Of a DNA stretch of 64,000 bases, positions 1 to 8,863 are shown piece after piece (positions within the stretch are counted from its first letter, which is position 1; every line of letters begins with the position of its first letter). Origin of the DNA: Microcella frigidaquae (GTDB taxonomy: Bacteria > Actinomycetota > Actinomycetes > Actinomycetales > Microbacteriaceae); assembly GCF_014200395.1 (NCBI RefSeq), contig NZ_JACHBS010000001.1, positions 2,356,001-2,420,000 of the forward strand. The letters are read 5' to 3'. A model generated the notes under the pieces. That model was given only the letters and a program-made list of their open reading frames with translations. It was not told where the DNA came from and searched no databases. The translations under genes were made by a program, and so were the position numbers.

Positions 1-138
1 CGCGGCGAACTGCCGGTGGCCGGGGTCGTCACCCTCCCGCCACGCGCCCGTCGTCGGCGGGGTGCCCAGCAGCGAGCGCCGGTTGGCCTCGGTGATGAAC
101 GCCGAGGGCACCGTGTCTTCGCTCGTCTGCCAGTCCAT
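1..138 (-). CDS. metX: Homoserine O-acetyltransferase MetX, N-terminal part only
   Basis: The first 46 residues read MDWQTSEDTVPSAFITEANR followed by a Leu-Gly-Thr-Pro-Pro and Gly-Ala-Trp-Arg-Glu-Gly-Asp stretch, which is how actinobacterial MetX proteins begin. MetX acetylates homoserine with acetyl-CoA to make O-acetylhomoserine, the substrate of the enzyme encoded just upstream on the same strand. The catalytic Ser-Asp-His triad of this alpha/beta hydrolase lies beyond the window edge. A GAGAGA about 8-10 nt before the ATG can serve as ribosome binding site. The identification rests on the short N-terminus plus the metY neighbour. Confidence 0.75.
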   Translation of the reverse strand, partial: MDWQTSEDTVPSAFITEANRRSLLGTPPTTGAWREGDDPGHRQFAA

Positions 139-167
139 GCTGCGCTCATTCTCTCGCAGAACGACCA

Positions 168-212
168 GCGCCCCCGCCTTGTGGCCTGAGGGTCACAGTT
201 CGGCGGGGGCGC
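168..212 (-). terminator. 11-bp inverted repeat between metY and metX
   Basis: Perfect arms GCGCCCCCGCC (168-178) and GGCGGGGGCGC (202-212) with a 23-nt loop. It lies downstream of metY and just upstream of metX on the minus strand, so it could be a terminator or attenuator for the pair. No T run follows, so it is not a canonical intrinsic terminator. Confidence 0.35.
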
Positions 213-242
213 GGGCGGGGTGGTGCGCTGCGGTTCTGCGGC

Positions 243-1562
243 CTACAGCGCTGCGTTTGCCGCGACGACCGCGCGGGCGGCGGCGAAGCCGTTCTCGAGG
301 TCGGCGATGATGTCGTCGATGTTCTCGAGGCCCACCGAGAGGCGCACCAGGCCCGGGGTCACGCCGCTCGTCAGCTGCTGCTCCGGCGTCAGCTGCGAGT
401 GGGTGGTCGAGGCCGGGTGGATGATCAGGCTGCGCACGTCGCCGATGTTGGCGACGTGGCTGAACAGCTCGACGGAGTCGACGAGCGCGCGTCCCGCATC
501 CACCCCGCCCTTCAGCTCGAACGAGAGCACCGCACCCACGCCCTTCGGCGCGTAGGTCTGCGCGGTCGCATACCAGGGGCTCGACGGCAGGCCCGAGTAG
601 CTGACGCTCGCGACGTCGGGGTGGGCCTCGAGCCACTGCGCCACGGCGACGGCATTCTGCACGTGCCGCTCGATGCGCAGGCTGAGGGTCTCGATGCCCT
701 GGATCAGCTGCCACGCGTTGTCGGGCGAGACGGCGGCGCCGATGTCGCGCAGCAGCTGCACGCGGGCCTTGATGATGTAGGCGATGCCGTCGCCCAGCAC
801 GCCGGTGTAGCTGGCGCCGTGGTACGAGGGGTCGGGCTCGGTGAGGCCGGGGAAGCGGTCGACGTGCTGCGACCAGGCGAACTTCCCGCCGTCGACGATG
901 ACACCGCCGAGCACCGTGCCGTGACCGCCGAGGAACTTCGTGGCCGAGTGCACGACGATGTCGGCCCCGTGCTCGAGCGGGCGGATCAGGTACGGGGTGG
1001 CGATGGTGTTGTCCACGATGAGCGGCAGGCCGTGCGCGTGCGCGACGTCGGCGACCGCGCGGATGTCGAGCAGGTTCACCTTCGGGTTGCCGACGGTCTC
1101 GCCGAAGAACAGCTTGGTGTTGGGGCGCACCGCGGCGGCCCACGCCTCCGGGTCGTCCTGGTTCTCGACGAAGGTGACCTCGATGCCGAGCTTCGCGAGC
1201 GTGTAGGTGAACAGGTTGTAGGTGCCGCCGTAGATCGTCGACGACGACACGATGTGGTCGCCCGCCTGCGCGATGTTGAGCACCGCGTAGGTGGTGGCCG
1301 CCTGGCCCGACGACAGCAGCAGGGCCGCGGTGCCGCCCTCGAGCGCGGCGATGCGCTGCTCGACGACGTCCTGGGTCGGGTTCTGGATGCGGGTGTAGAT
1401 GTTGCCGAACTCGGCGAGGGCGAACAGGTTCTTCGCGTGCTGCGCGTCGTTGAAGGTGTAGGCGGTCGTGCGGTACACCGGGGTGGCGCGCGCGTTGGTG
1501 ACCGGATCGGGCTGAGCGCCCGCGTGGATCTGCAGGGTCTCGAACTTCCAGCTGGCGGTCAT
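243..1562 (-). CDS. metY: O-acetylhomoserine aminocarboxypropyltransferase (sulfhydrylase)
   Basis: A 439-residue PLP enzyme of the Cys/Met metabolism family. It converts O-acetylhomoserine and sulfide to homocysteine in the cytoplasm. The start [20 protein letters not shown], the [27 protein letters not shown] segment and the PLP-lysine region around [11 protein letters not shown] are typical of MetY, and the length fits the family (about 430). The ATG was chosen because AGGAGA lies 4-5 nt upstream; the open frame runs further but without homology. metX follows on the same strand, so the two steps of direct sulfhydrylation are co-located. Confidence 0.95.
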   Translation of the reverse strand: MTASWKFETLQIHAGAQPDPVTNARATPVYRTTAYTFNDAQHAKNLFALAEFGNIYTRIQNPTQDVVEQRIAALEGGTAALLLSSGQAATTYAVLNIAQAGDHIVSSSTIYGGTYNLFTYTLAKLGIEVTFVENQDDPEAWAAAVRPNTKLFFGETVGNPKVNLLDIRAVADVAHAHGLPLIVDNTIATPYLIRPLEHGADIVVHSATKFLGGHGTVLGGVIVDGGKFAWSQHVDRFPGLTEPDPSYHGASYTGVLGDGIAYIIKARVQLLRDIGAAVSPDNAWQLIQGIETLSLRIERHVQNAVAVAQWLEAHPDVASVSYSGLPSSPWYATAQTYAPKGVGAVLSFELKGGVDAGRALVDSVELFSHVANIGDVRSLIIHPASTTHSQLTPEQQLTSGVTPGLVRLSVGLENIDDIIADLENGFAAARAVVAANAAL

Positions 1563-1687
1563 GGGGATCTCCTCGTGGGTCGGTGGAACGCCTCGAACGG
1601 TACGCCCGGCCTCCGGACCCGGCAATGCGGGCCGACACACGCCGTAACCTGCGGAGGCCCGTCGGGGCCTGACGAGCTCCGTCGCGC

Positions 1688-2809
1688 TCAGTCGAGCCGG
1701 TCGCGCCGCGAACCCGTCGGGTCGGTGCGCGAGGGCTGGATCAGGAGCGGGCCTGTGCGCGCATCCAGATCGGGTCGGAACAGCCAGCGAGGCCGCGGCT
1801 CGACGATCGGCCGGAACACGCGGCGCACCGGACGGGTCGACAGCAGCGTGGTGACCGCGATCGCGAACAGGATCATGCCCACGAGCCACGGCCAGTCCGA
1901 GCGGTCCTCGCCGCCGATGACGCCGCTCTCGCGGATCGGGTAGAGCACGAAGCTGTGCAACAGGTAGACGTACATGGTCGCCTGGCCGAGCGGAGTGATC
2001 GCGACGGGACGGCGCGGCACGAGCACGAGCACCGCCGCCGACAGCAGCACCGCCAGCCCGATCAGCGCCAGCCGTACCAGGCTCGCCCACCAGTCATCGA
2101 CCCCGAGCCCGGTATAGGACTCGTCGTAGAAGAACCAGTACCGCAGCTCGATCGCCCGCCAGAGGTCGATGAAGGCGATCAGTACGGCGAGCCAGGCCGC
2201 CAGCGCGACCACCGCTGCCGTGCGCACGAGCACGGTCGGCGGGGTCGCGACGCGCCAGCGGTCGATGAGCCCCCACTCGTGCAGCTTCCAGCCGAGCACG
2301 AAGAACGGCAGGATGCCCAGGGCCCGGGCGAGCGAGAAGGTGGCTCCGACATTGTCGAAGTACCCCACTCCGACCGAGATCAGCACCGCCCACAGCAGGG
2401 GCCATCGCACGAGCGCCAGGTAGGGAAGCACGAGGCGGAAGATGCCGAGCGCGAGCAGGAACCAGAGCGTCCACGAGGGTCGCGTCGGGTTGAGCGTCCA
2501 ATTGCCCTCGACGATCGCCTGCACCGCCGTCCAGACGGTCTCGAAGATCAGGTACGGGATCACGATGTCGGTGATGACCCGCTGCATCCGGCGCTCGGTC
2601 GGGGGACCCGGCTTCGAGAAGTAGCCGCTGATCAGCGCGAACAGCGGCATGTGGAATGCGTAGATGAACAGGTACACCACCAGCGCCGCGTCGGAGTCGG
2701 CGATCAACCGCTGGATCGCGTGGCCGATCACGACGAGCGTGATGGCGATGAACCGGGTCGTGTCCCAGAGCGGCACGCGCGGGCGCGCCGACAGCGATGC
2801 TCCCCCCAT
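1688..2809 (-). CDS. Acyltransferase-3 family membrane protein (NolL/fucose 4-O-acetylase-like)
   Basis: About 373 residues with roughly ten hydrophobic segments. The N-terminus has the pattern LWDTTRFIAITLVVIGHAI, with the His in TM1 expected for acyltransferase-3 enzymes, and a second-segment FHMPLFALISGYFSK motif that resembles the NolL group. Such proteins O-acetylate surface sugars using cytoplasmic acetyl-CoA; the substrate here cannot be read. I place the start at the ATG that lies 8 nt after a TACCCT box; a TTG three codons earlier is possible. It is divergent from the SDR gene. Confidence 0.75.
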   Translation of the reverse strand: MGGASLSARPRVPLWDTTRFIAITLVVIGHAIQRLIADSDAALVVYLFIYAFHMPLFALISGYFSKPGPPTERRMQRVITDIVIPYLIFETVWTAVQAIVEGNWTLNPTRPSWTLWFLLALGIFRLVLPYLALVRWPLLWAVLISVGVGYFDNVGATFSLARALGILPFFVLGWKLHEWGLIDRWRVATPPTVLVRTAAVVALAAWLAVLIAFIDLWRAIELRYWFFYDESYTGLGVDDWWASLVRLALIGLAVLLSAAVLVLVPRRPVAITPLGQATMYVYLLHSFVLYPIRESGVIGGEDRSDWPWLVGMILFAIAVTTLLSTRPVRRVFRPIVEPRPRWLFRPDLDARTGPLLIQPSRTDPTGSRRDRLD

Positions 2810-2841
2810 GACCGGCAAGGGTACCGGCCCGTGCTCGGCGG

Positions 2842-2847
2842 TACCGT
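2842..2847 (+). promoter_or_regulatory. -10 box of a probable leaderless promoter (SDR gene)
   Basis: TACCGT followed by exactly 6 nt and then the ATG of the SDR gene. With transcription beginning 7 nt after the hexamer, the start codon is the first base of the mRNA. No Shine-Dalgarno is needed and none is convincing. Confidence 0.5.
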
Positions 2848-2853
2848 GGAGCC

Positions 2854-3642
2854 ATGACGAGCGACAGGACTCTGACCGCGGTGGTGACGGGCGCGAGCTC
2901 GGGGATCGGAGCGGCCACGGTGCGGCTGCTCCGCCAGCACGGCTGGCGGGTGATCGGGGTCGCCCGCCGGGCCGACCGGCTGGAGGCGCTCGCCGCCGAG
3001 TGCGGCTGCGAGACGGTGGTCGCCGACCTCACCGATCAGGCGGCGGTGGATGCTCTCCGCGTCCGCGTCGAGGCCGCAGGGCCCGTGCACGCCGTGGTCG
3101 CCGTCGCCGGCGGAGCGATTGGCACCGCCACGGTCGAGGCGGCCGACCCCGCCGACTGGATGCGCATGTTCGACATCAACGTGCTGAGCGCGCAGCGGGT
3201 CATCGCGGCCTTGCTGCCCGCGCTGCGGGCCGGGGCGCGCGAGCGCGGAGTCGGCGACATCCTCGCCATCACCTCGACGGCGGGCCAGATCGCCTACGAG
3301 ACGGGCGGCGGGTACAACGCGGCCAAGTTCGCCCTGCGCGGGATGATGCATGCCCTGCGCCTCGAGCTGGCCGGCGAGCCGCTGCGGGTCATGCAGGTCG
3401 CCCCCGGCATGGTCAAGACCGACGAGTTCGCCCTCAACCGATTCGGCGGCGATGCGGCCAAGGTCGCGGCGCTGTACGAGGGCGTCGAGCAGCCGCTCAC
3501 GGCGGACGACATCGCGGCCGTCGTCGTGCACGCCCTCGAGGCGCCCGGGCACGTCAACCTCGACGAGGTGACCGTGCGGCCGGTCGCGCAGGCGGCGCAG
3601 CACAAGCTCGTGCGCGGGCCGCTGCGCGTGCGCGAGGACTAG
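2854..3642 (+). CDS. SDR family NAD(P)-dependent oxidoreductase
   Basis: A 262-residue classical short-chain dehydrogenase. The cofactor motif TGASSGIG is at residues 12-19, the catalytic Ser sits in AITSTAGQ (about 141), and the active-site pair is Tyr154 and Lys158 in YNAAK. Substrate specificity is not evident. The gene stands alone: divergent from the acyltransferase and convergent with the MFS gene, 25 nt between stops. Length is normal for the family. Confidence 0.9.
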   Translation: MTSDRTLTAVVTGASSGIGAATVRLLRQHGWRVIGVARRADRLEALAAECGCETVVADLTDQAAVDALRVRVEAAGPVHAVVAVAGGAIGTATVEAADPADWMRMFDINVLSAQRVIAALLPALRAGARERGVGDILAITSTAGQIAYETGGGYNAAKFALRGMMHALRLELAGEPLRVMQVAPGMVKTDEFALNRFGGDAAKVAALYEGVEQPLTADDIAAVVVHALEAPGHVNLDEVTVRPVAQAAQHKLVRGPLRVRED

Positions 3643-3667
3643 GCCCCGGCCATCCGCCGCCGGCCGT

Positions 3668-5185
3668 TCAGGGCCGCGACACGGGAGCGTCGTCGATCTC
3701 GGCGGGCGCGTCGCTGAAGGCGAGCCTCGGCACGACGAGCAGCGCGACCGCAGCCACGACGGCCGTACCGCCGCAGATCGCGAACACCACGAGGTAGCTG
3801 CCGAGGGTCGACGCGGTCTCGGTGACCGCCTGCCCGGCCGTCATGGCCAGCACGACGGCGAACACCGCGCTGGCGAAGGCGCCGCCGATCGTCTTCGTCG
3901 TGTTCGTGAGCCCGGTCGCGATGCCGGTCTGGCCGAGCGGGGCCGCGGCGGCCGCGGCGGCCGGCAGGGCGGCGACGAGCGCGCCCGAGCCGATGCCGGC
4001 GACCACCATGTTGAGCGTGACCCCGACGACGGTCGCGTTGTTGACGAGGAACGCCAGGTACCCGATCGCGACCGCGATGGTCGCGGCGATCATCGCCACG
4101 CGCGGAGTGGTGCGGCGCGACACCAGCGGGAACAGCAGCGCCCCGATGATCATCGCGACCAGGTACGCCCCGATGATGTACGAGCGCTCCGAGGCGTCGA
4201 GGCCCAGCCCGAAACCGTTCGCCGGGTCGGTGCCGGCGAACGTGCTCAGCGGGGCCTGGGCACCCAGGATGCTGATGCCGACCAGGCCCGCGGTGAGCTG
4301 CACCGGCCACATGCTCGGCTGCCGCAGCACGCGCAGGTCGATCGCCGGGTCCGGGTGCTTCAGCACCCAGCGGCCGAACGGGTACAGCAGCACCAGGCCG
4401 GCCGCCATGAGCGCGTAGACCCACCAGGTCGCCGGACCGTTGATGCGCAGGAAGGTCAACCCCGAGGTGACGGTCAGCAGTGCGATCGTCAGCAGCACGA
4501 AGCCCGTCGTATCGAGCCGGCGGCCCGGTTGCGGGGTCGATTCGGGTACGCCGAACCAGATGACGAAGAACGCCACCGTCACGGCGATGGCCGGGATCGA
4601 CAGGGTGAGGGCCACGTTCTCGTTGAAGGCCGCGAAGATGCGTGCACCCCCGAGCGCGCCCGCGATGGCGCCCGCCTCGAGCGCGACCACGAGGTAGCCG
4701 GCCGCGCGCCGCGTCTGCGATGCACCCGTGTCGGTTCGGCGGCCGCGGTCGAAGATCAGCGCCACCTCGAGCGGCAGCCACACGACGTAGAAGCCCTGCA
4801 GCGCCCACGCGATCAGGAACACCCAGAAGGTGTCGGCGAACACGAGCCACCAGCTCGCGCCGGCGGTCAGCACGGTCGAGATCAGCAGGATGCGCTTGTG
4901 GCCGACCATGTCGCCGAGCTTCGCCAGCACCGGAACGACGAGCGCGCTCAGCAGTAGCTGGGCCGCCTCGAACCAGTTGAAGTCGGCATCGCGGATGCCC
5001 AGGTACGCGACCAGATCGGAGATCAGCGGCACGTAGTAGCCCTGCAGCACGCCGCTCACGAACTCGACGAAGAACAGGTACCCGACGAGGCCGAACGTGA
5101 TCGCCCCCGCCTTCCCCCGCAGTCGCGACGGTGCGCCGGTCGCGGTCGACGGGATGCTGGACGAGACGCTCGCGGGCTCGGTCAT
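3668..5185 (-). CDS. MFS transporter, 14-helix (DHA2-like)
   Basis: A 505-residue protein with about 14 hydrophobic segments and a short polar N-terminus. The loop after TM2, KLGDMVGHKRILL, matches the MFS motif A between helices 2 and 3. A 14-helix layout is typical of drug/H+ antiporters of the DHA2 type, but the substrate cannot be inferred. A run of alanines (AALPAAAAAAAP) occurs in a late helix. The ATG lies 6 nt after a TAGCAT box on its strand, suggesting a leaderless message. Confidence 0.85.
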   Translation of the reverse strand: MTEPASVSSSIPSTATGAPSRLRGKAGAITFGLVGYLFFVEFVSGVLQGYYVPLISDLVAYLGIRDADFNWFEAAQLLLSALVVPVLAKLGDMVGHKRILLISTVLTAGASWWLVFADTFWVFLIAWALQGFYVVWLPLEVALIFDRGRRTDTGASQTRRAAGYLVVALEAGAIAGALGGARIFAAFNENVALTLSIPAIAVTVAFFVIWFGVPESTPQPGRRLDTTGFVLLTIALLTVTSGLTFLRINGPATWWVYALMAAGLVLLYPFGRWVLKHPDPAIDLRVLRQPSMWPVQLTAGLVGISILGAQAPLSTFAGTDPANGFGLGLDASERSYIIGAYLVAMIIGALLFPLVSRRTTPRVAMIAATIAVAIGYLAFLVNNATVVGVTLNMVVAGIGSGALVAALPAAAAAAAPLGQTGIATGLTNTTKTIGGAFASAVFAVVLAMTAGQAVTETASTLGSYLVVFAICGGTAVVAAVALLVVPRLAFSDAPAEIDDAPVSRP

Positions 5186-5191
5186 CCCGTG

Positions 5192-5197
5192 ATGCTA
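5192..5197 (-). promoter_or_regulatory. -10 box of a probable leaderless promoter (MFS gene)
   Basis: Reads TAGCAT on the minus strand, followed by CACGGG and the ATG: a 6-nt gap that places the start codon at +1. Confidence 0.5.
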
Positions 5198-5251
5198 GCG
5201 CGCGGCCGCCGCGACCGGGGACGGGCGGCCGGGGCCGACGGTGCGGGCCGG

Positions 5252-5257
5252 TAGCGT
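5252..5257 (+). promoter_or_regulatory. -10 box of a probable leaderless promoter (ung)
   Basis: TAGCGT followed by GCTCGC and the ATG of ung, the same 6-nt geometry as at several other starts in this window. Confidence 0.5.
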
Positions 5258-5263
5258 GCTCGC

Positions 5264-5968
5264 ATGAGCGTGCCGATCCCGCCGCCCTCCCTGCGGGGGA
5301 TGATGGCCGACGACTGGGCCGGGGCCCTCGGCCCCGAGGCGCCGCGGGTGCACGCGCTGCTCGCCGAGCTGCGGGTCGGCGCGGACGCCGGGCGGCCCTT
5401 CCTGCCCGACGAGCGGCACGTGCTGCGCGCCTTCGCCCGGCCGCTGCGCGACGTGCGGGTCGTGATCGTGGGGCAGGACCCGTACCCGACGCCGCACCAC
5501 CCCATCGGCCTCGCCTTCGCCGTCGACGCCGCCGTGCGGCCGCTGCCGCGGAGCCTCGCGAACATCTACCGCGAGCTGCACGACGACCTCGGCATACCGC
5601 CCGCCGCCCACGGCGACCTCAGCGCCTGGGCCGATCAGGGCGTGCTGCTGCTCAACCGCGTTCTCACCGTCGCGCCGGGGAGTCCGGGGTCGCACCGCGG
5701 CCGAGGCTGGGAGGACGTCACCGCCCGGGCGCTGCGGGTGCTCGCCGAGCGGGGCGGCCCGCTCGTCGCTGTGCTCTGGGGGCGCGACGCAGCGGCGGCG
5801 GGGTCAGTGCTGGAGGGGGTTCCGACGGTCGTGAGCGCGCATCCGAGCCCCCTCTCGGCGGGCCGGGGGTTCTTCGGCTCGCGTCCGTTCTCGCGGGTCG
5901 ACGCGATGCTGCGCGCGCAGGGCGCCGCGCCGATCGACTGGCGGATCGGCGCGCCCGGCTTAGACTGA
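5264..5968 (+). CDS. ung: Uracil-DNA glycosylase, family 1
   Basis: A 234-residue base-excision repair enzyme that removes uracil from DNA. The water-activating motif reads [18 protein letters not shown], with Pro in place of the E. coli His in GQDPYH, a substitution also familiar from other actinobacterial Ung proteins. The leucine-intercalation loop [18 protein letters not shown] and the [10 protein letters not shown] segment (uracil-binding Asn) are intact. Length fits family 1. It is followed after 27 nt by a GNAT gene with its own strong ribosome binding site. Confidence 0.95.
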   Translation: MSVPIPPPSLRGMMADDWAGALGPEAPRVHALLAELRVGADAGRPFLPDERHVLRAFARPLRDVRVVIVGQDPYPTPHHPIGLAFAVDAAVRPLPRSLANIYRELHDDLGIPPAAHGDLSAWADQGVLLLNRVLTVAPGSPGSHRGRGWEDVTARALRVLAERGGPLVAVLWGRDAAAAGSVLEGVPTVVSAHPSPLSAGRGFFGSRPFSRVDAMLRAQGAAPIDWRIGAPGLD

Positions 5969-5995
5969 CGCGGCAGACAGGGGAGGAGGCGCGCC

Positions 5996-6604
5996 ATGCT
6001 CGCGGAGGAGTACGAGCGGCGTCGCACGCCGCCCCCGCACCTCCGGCCCCGCCCGGAGCCCGAGCCGCCCTTCAGCTTCACGGTGCGCGAGGCCGTCGAG
6101 GCCGACCTGCCGCATGTGCGCGAGATCTACAACCACTACGTCGCCAATTCGACGGTGACGTTCGACGAGTCGCCGTGGTCGCTGGCGGATGTCCGCGGGA
6201 AGCTCGCCCGCGTGCGCGAGCTCGGCTACCCCTTCCTGATCGCCGAGGCCCCCGGCGGCACCGTGCTGGGCTTCGCCTACGTGCTGCCGTGGAAGGAGAA
6301 GGCGGCGTACCGCTTCACGGTCGAGAACTCGATCTACCTGGGCCCCGCGTCGACCGGCAAGGGCCTCGGCACCGCGCTGATGCGCGAGCTGCTCGACCGT
6401 GCCGAGGCGGCCGGGGTGAAGGAGGTCATCGCGGTCATCGCCGACCGCGGCGCCGAGGGCTCGATCGCCCTCCACGAACGCTTCGGCTTCGTGCAGACCG
6501 GGTCGATGGGCCGCGTCGGCTTCAAGTTCGGCCGCTGGCTCGGGGTCGTGATGATGCAGCGCTCGCTGGGGCGCCGCGGCCGCAGCCGAGCGGCTCAGCG
6601 GTAG
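5996..6604 (+). CDS. GNAT family N-acetyltransferase (phosphinothricin acetyltransferase-like)
   Basis: A 202-residue protein with a GNAT domain from about residue 28 to 190. The acetyl-CoA pyrophosphate loop is in ASTGKGLGTALMRELL, and the pattern EIYNHYVANSTVTFDE with the later HERFGFVQTGSMGRVGFKFG is characteristic of the PAT/Bar subfamily. The N-terminal 25 residues are polar and Pro/Arg rich. AGGGGAGGAGG directly precedes the ATG. The stop overlaps the convergent lipoprotein gene by 10 bp. The true acceptor is unknown; herbicide resistance should not be assumed. Confidence 0.85.
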   Translation: MLAEEYERRRTPPPHLRPRPEPEPPFSFTVREAVEADLPHVREIYNHYVANSTVTFDESPWSLADVRGKLARVRELGYPFLIAEAPGGTVLGFAYVLPWKEKAAYRFTVENSIYLGPASTGKGLGTALMRELLDRAEAAGVKEVIAVIADRGAEGSIALHERFGFVQTGSMGRVGFKFGRWLGVVMMQRSLGRRGRSRAAQR

Positions 6605-7209
6605 ACGGCCCCGTCGACCTCGGCGGCGAGCACCTCGGCCTGCTCGAAGCTGGCCGGGCCGCCCACGACGCTGATCACCGAGATCCAGCTCTCCTGCGTG
6701 ACGACGTTGAGGATCGCCGGCGCGAGCCCCTGCTCGTCGCCCTGCTGGCTGTAGGTGACGGCGGTGTCGAGGATCGTCTCGTTGAGACCCTGGTCGGTGA
6801 GGTCGTTGACGATGCCCGCGCGGGTGGCGGCCGTGACCGGGGCGACGCTGATCGCGATGCTCGACAGGTCGTCGTCCTCATCGGCGAAGACGCACGTGAT
6901 GCCTCCGGCGAGCTGCTCGGGAGTGGCCTCGAAGAAGTACTCGTTGCCGAACCTGCTGCCCGGGCCGCCGAGCAGCTCGAGACCGTCGGCGGTGAAGGCC
7001 TCGACCCGGCTCGCCGGGAGGATCTCCGTGCAGTCGGCCGGCAGGGTGAAGGTGCGGGCGACGGGCTCGGGCTCGGCGCTCGACGTCTCGGTGGGCGTCG
7101 GCTCGATCGTCGGCTCGGCCACGACCGGCTCGGGCTCGGGAGCGCAGGCGGCGAGAGCGCCGATGAGGACGAACGCCGCAGTGCCGGCGAGGAGTCGCTG
7201 GACGACCAT
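6595..7209 (-). CDS. Hypothetical lipoprotein
   Basis: 204 residues. A signal peptide ends in the lipobox LAAC, followed by a Pro/Glu/Thr-rich linker of about 25 residues and a compact extracellular domain with two Cys (CTEILPAS and ITCVFADE). It therefore should be anchored to the outer face of the membrane. A second lipoprotein further along (stop to start 8864-9475) has the same plan, with Cys in PDCDTIYSA and VSCTWILPQ, so the two look like distant paralogues. AAGGAG lies 4 nt before the ATG. Function unknown. Confidence 0.75.
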   Translation of the reverse strand: MVVQRLLAGTAAFVLIGALAACAPEPEPVVAEPTIEPTPTETSSAEPEPVARTFTLPADCTEILPASRVEAFTADGLELLGGPGSRFGNEYFFEATPEQLAGGITCVFADEDDDLSSIAISVAPVTAATRAGIVNDLTDQGLNETILDTAVTYSQQGDEQGLAPAILNVVTQESWISVISVVGGPASFEQAEVLAAEVDGAVYR

Positions 7210-7372
7210 GGTGCTCCTTGGGAACAGGCTTCGTCGAGGGCGCGCGGTGGTACGCGCCGCTCGTCACGGTAGCAGTCGGGTGCCCGCCGAATCGGTGGCG
7301 GACGGGCCTCTCCGGGCCCTCGGTGCCGTTCGTTGCCGAATCGATACACGCTCCCCACCGCGCGCGCGCCCG

Positions 7373-7378
7373 TAGGCT
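7373..7378 (+). promoter_or_regulatory. -10 box of a probable leaderless promoter (amidase)
   Basis: TAGGCT followed by CGACGC and the GTG start of the amidase gene. The rest of the 7210-7384 interval shows no ORF or strong repeat. Confidence 0.45.
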
Positions 7379-7384
7379 CGACGC

Positions 7385-8848
7385 GTGCCCGACCTGCATG
7401 ATCTGACGGCCCTCGAGCAGGGCGAGCTGCTGCGGCGGCGCGAGCTCGGTGCCGAGGAGCTCGTGCGGCACTATCTCGACCGCATCCAGCGCGGCAACCC
7501 GGCCGTCGGCGCGGTCACCGGCGTGGCGGAGGAGCGCGCGCTCGCCCGGGCCCGCGCCCTCGATGCGGCGGATGCCCGCACGGCTCCGCTCTGGGGCCTG
7601 CCCCTGCTCGACAAGGAGCTCGTGCGCCGCGCGGGCCAGCGCACGACCTTCGGCTCGCGCCTGCTCGCTGACCACGTGCCCGACGCCGACGATGAGCTCG
7701 TGCAGCACCTCGACGCGGCCGGCGCGATCAGCCTCGGCACGAGCGCCGCCCCCGAGTTCGGTCTTCCCTCCTACACCGCCTCGCTCATCGCCCCGCCGGC
7801 GCGCAGTCCCCACGCCCTCGACCGGGGGGCGGGTGGCTCGAGCGGCGGCGCGGCGGCGGCCGTGGCCGCGGGCCTGGTGCCGTTCGCGCCCGGCAGCGAC
7901 GGGGGCGGCAGCATCCGCATCCCCGCCGCCGCCTGCGGCGTGGTCGGCCTGAAGCCCTCGCGCGGCCGGGTGCCGGCGGCGAGCGGGCTCGACCGCCTGG
8001 CGGGCCTCGTCGTCGCCGGTCCGATCGCGCGCACCGTCGCCGACGCTGCGCTCATGCTCGACGCGCTCGTGGCGGCGGCACCCTGGCCCCATGCGACGCG
8101 GGCGCCCGTCGACCCGCCGCTGGCGTCGGGCGGCCCGCACCCGCACAGCGGGCCGCTGCTCGGCGCGGCCGTGCGGGGCGAGGGGCGGTACCAGCTCGGC
8201 GTCATGACCGCCTCGCCATGGCAGGAGGACGTGCCGATCACGATCGCGCCCGAGGCGCGCTGGGCGCTCGACCGGGCCATCGAGGGCTTCGCGGCGCTCG
8301 GCCACGGGCTCGACGACATCGACCTCGCCCCCGAGCCGGAGTACGGCGCCCACTTCCGCACGATCTGGAAGGCGAGCGCCGCCGGGATCCCGGCGCGCAC
8401 CGAGGGCGAGCTCGCCCTGCTCGAGCCGCTGACCCGCTGGCTCGTCGAGCAGGGGCGGGCGATGCCCGCGACCGAGCTGGCGGGCGCGCTCGACTGGCTC
8501 GCGGGTTTCGAGCGGCGCGTCATCGCCCGGCTGCGCGCGGTGGATGCGGTGCTCACGCCCGCCCTGGCGCTGACCCCGCGCCCCCTCGACTGGTACGACC
8601 CGCACGATGCCGAGCGCAACTTCGCCCAGCAGGTGCAGTACACGCCGTGGACGAGCTTCGTGAACGTGGCGGGCCTCCCCGCCCTCGTGCTGCCGGTCGG
8701 GCTGACGCCGCCCGACGCGGCGGACCCGGGCGTGCCGATGGCGGTGCAGCTCATCGGCCGGCCGGGGGGCGAGGCCACCCTGCTGGCCCTCGGCGCGCAG
8801 TGGGAGCGCTCCGGCCGCGGGCGCATGCCCCGCCCCGCCGTGTGGTGA
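7385..8848 (+). CDS. Amidase signature family hydrolase
   Basis: 487 residues with the complete Ser-cisSer-Lys triad: Lys77 in LPLLDKELV, Ser152 in GAGGSSGGAAAAVAAG, and the nucleophile Ser176 in GSDGGGSIRIP. These enzymes hydrolyse amide bonds or act as GatA-like transamidases; the lack of gatC/gatB neighbours and the C-terminal LPVGLTPPD/AVQLIGRPGGE pattern argue for a stand-alone amidase. No signal peptide. The GTG start is supported by the TAGGCT box 6 nt upstream. The substrate is unknown. Confidence 0.9.
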   Translation: MPDLHDLTALEQGELLRRRELGAEELVRHYLDRIQRGNPAVGAVTGVAEERALARARALDAADARTAPLWGLPLLDKELVRRAGQRTTFGSRLLADHVPDADDELVQHLDAAGAISLGTSAAPEFGLPSYTASLIAPPARSPHALDRGAGGSSGGAAAAVAAGLVPFAPGSDGGGSIRIPAAACGVVGLKPSRGRVPAASGLDRLAGLVVAGPIARTVADAALMLDALVAAAPWPHATRAPVDPPLASGGPHPHSGPLLGAAVRGEGRYQLGVMTASPWQEDVPITIAPEARWALDRAIEGFAALGHGLDDIDLAPEPEYGAHFRTIWKASAAGIPARTEGELALLEPLTRWLVEQGRAMPATELAGALDWLAGFERRVIARLRAVDAVLTPALALTPRPLDWYDPHDAERNFAQQVQYTPWTSFVNVAGLPALVLPVGLTPPDAADPGVPMAVQLIGRPGGEATLLALGAQWERSGRGRMPRPAVW

Positions 8849-8863
8849 TCGCCGGGCCGGCGC

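Noticed and set aside
243-2090. Longer 615-residue reading of the metY frame
   Set aside because: The first 175 residues are low-complexity antisense of the acyltransferase gene; AGGAGA and homology fix the start at 1562.
1955-2857. 300-residue plus-strand frame opposite the acyltransferase
   Set aside because: His/Arg/Gln-rich antisense shadow of a membrane-protein gene; no motif and no ribosome binding site. Several similar long antisense frames (for example opposite atpA, atpD and rho) were dismissed for the same reason.
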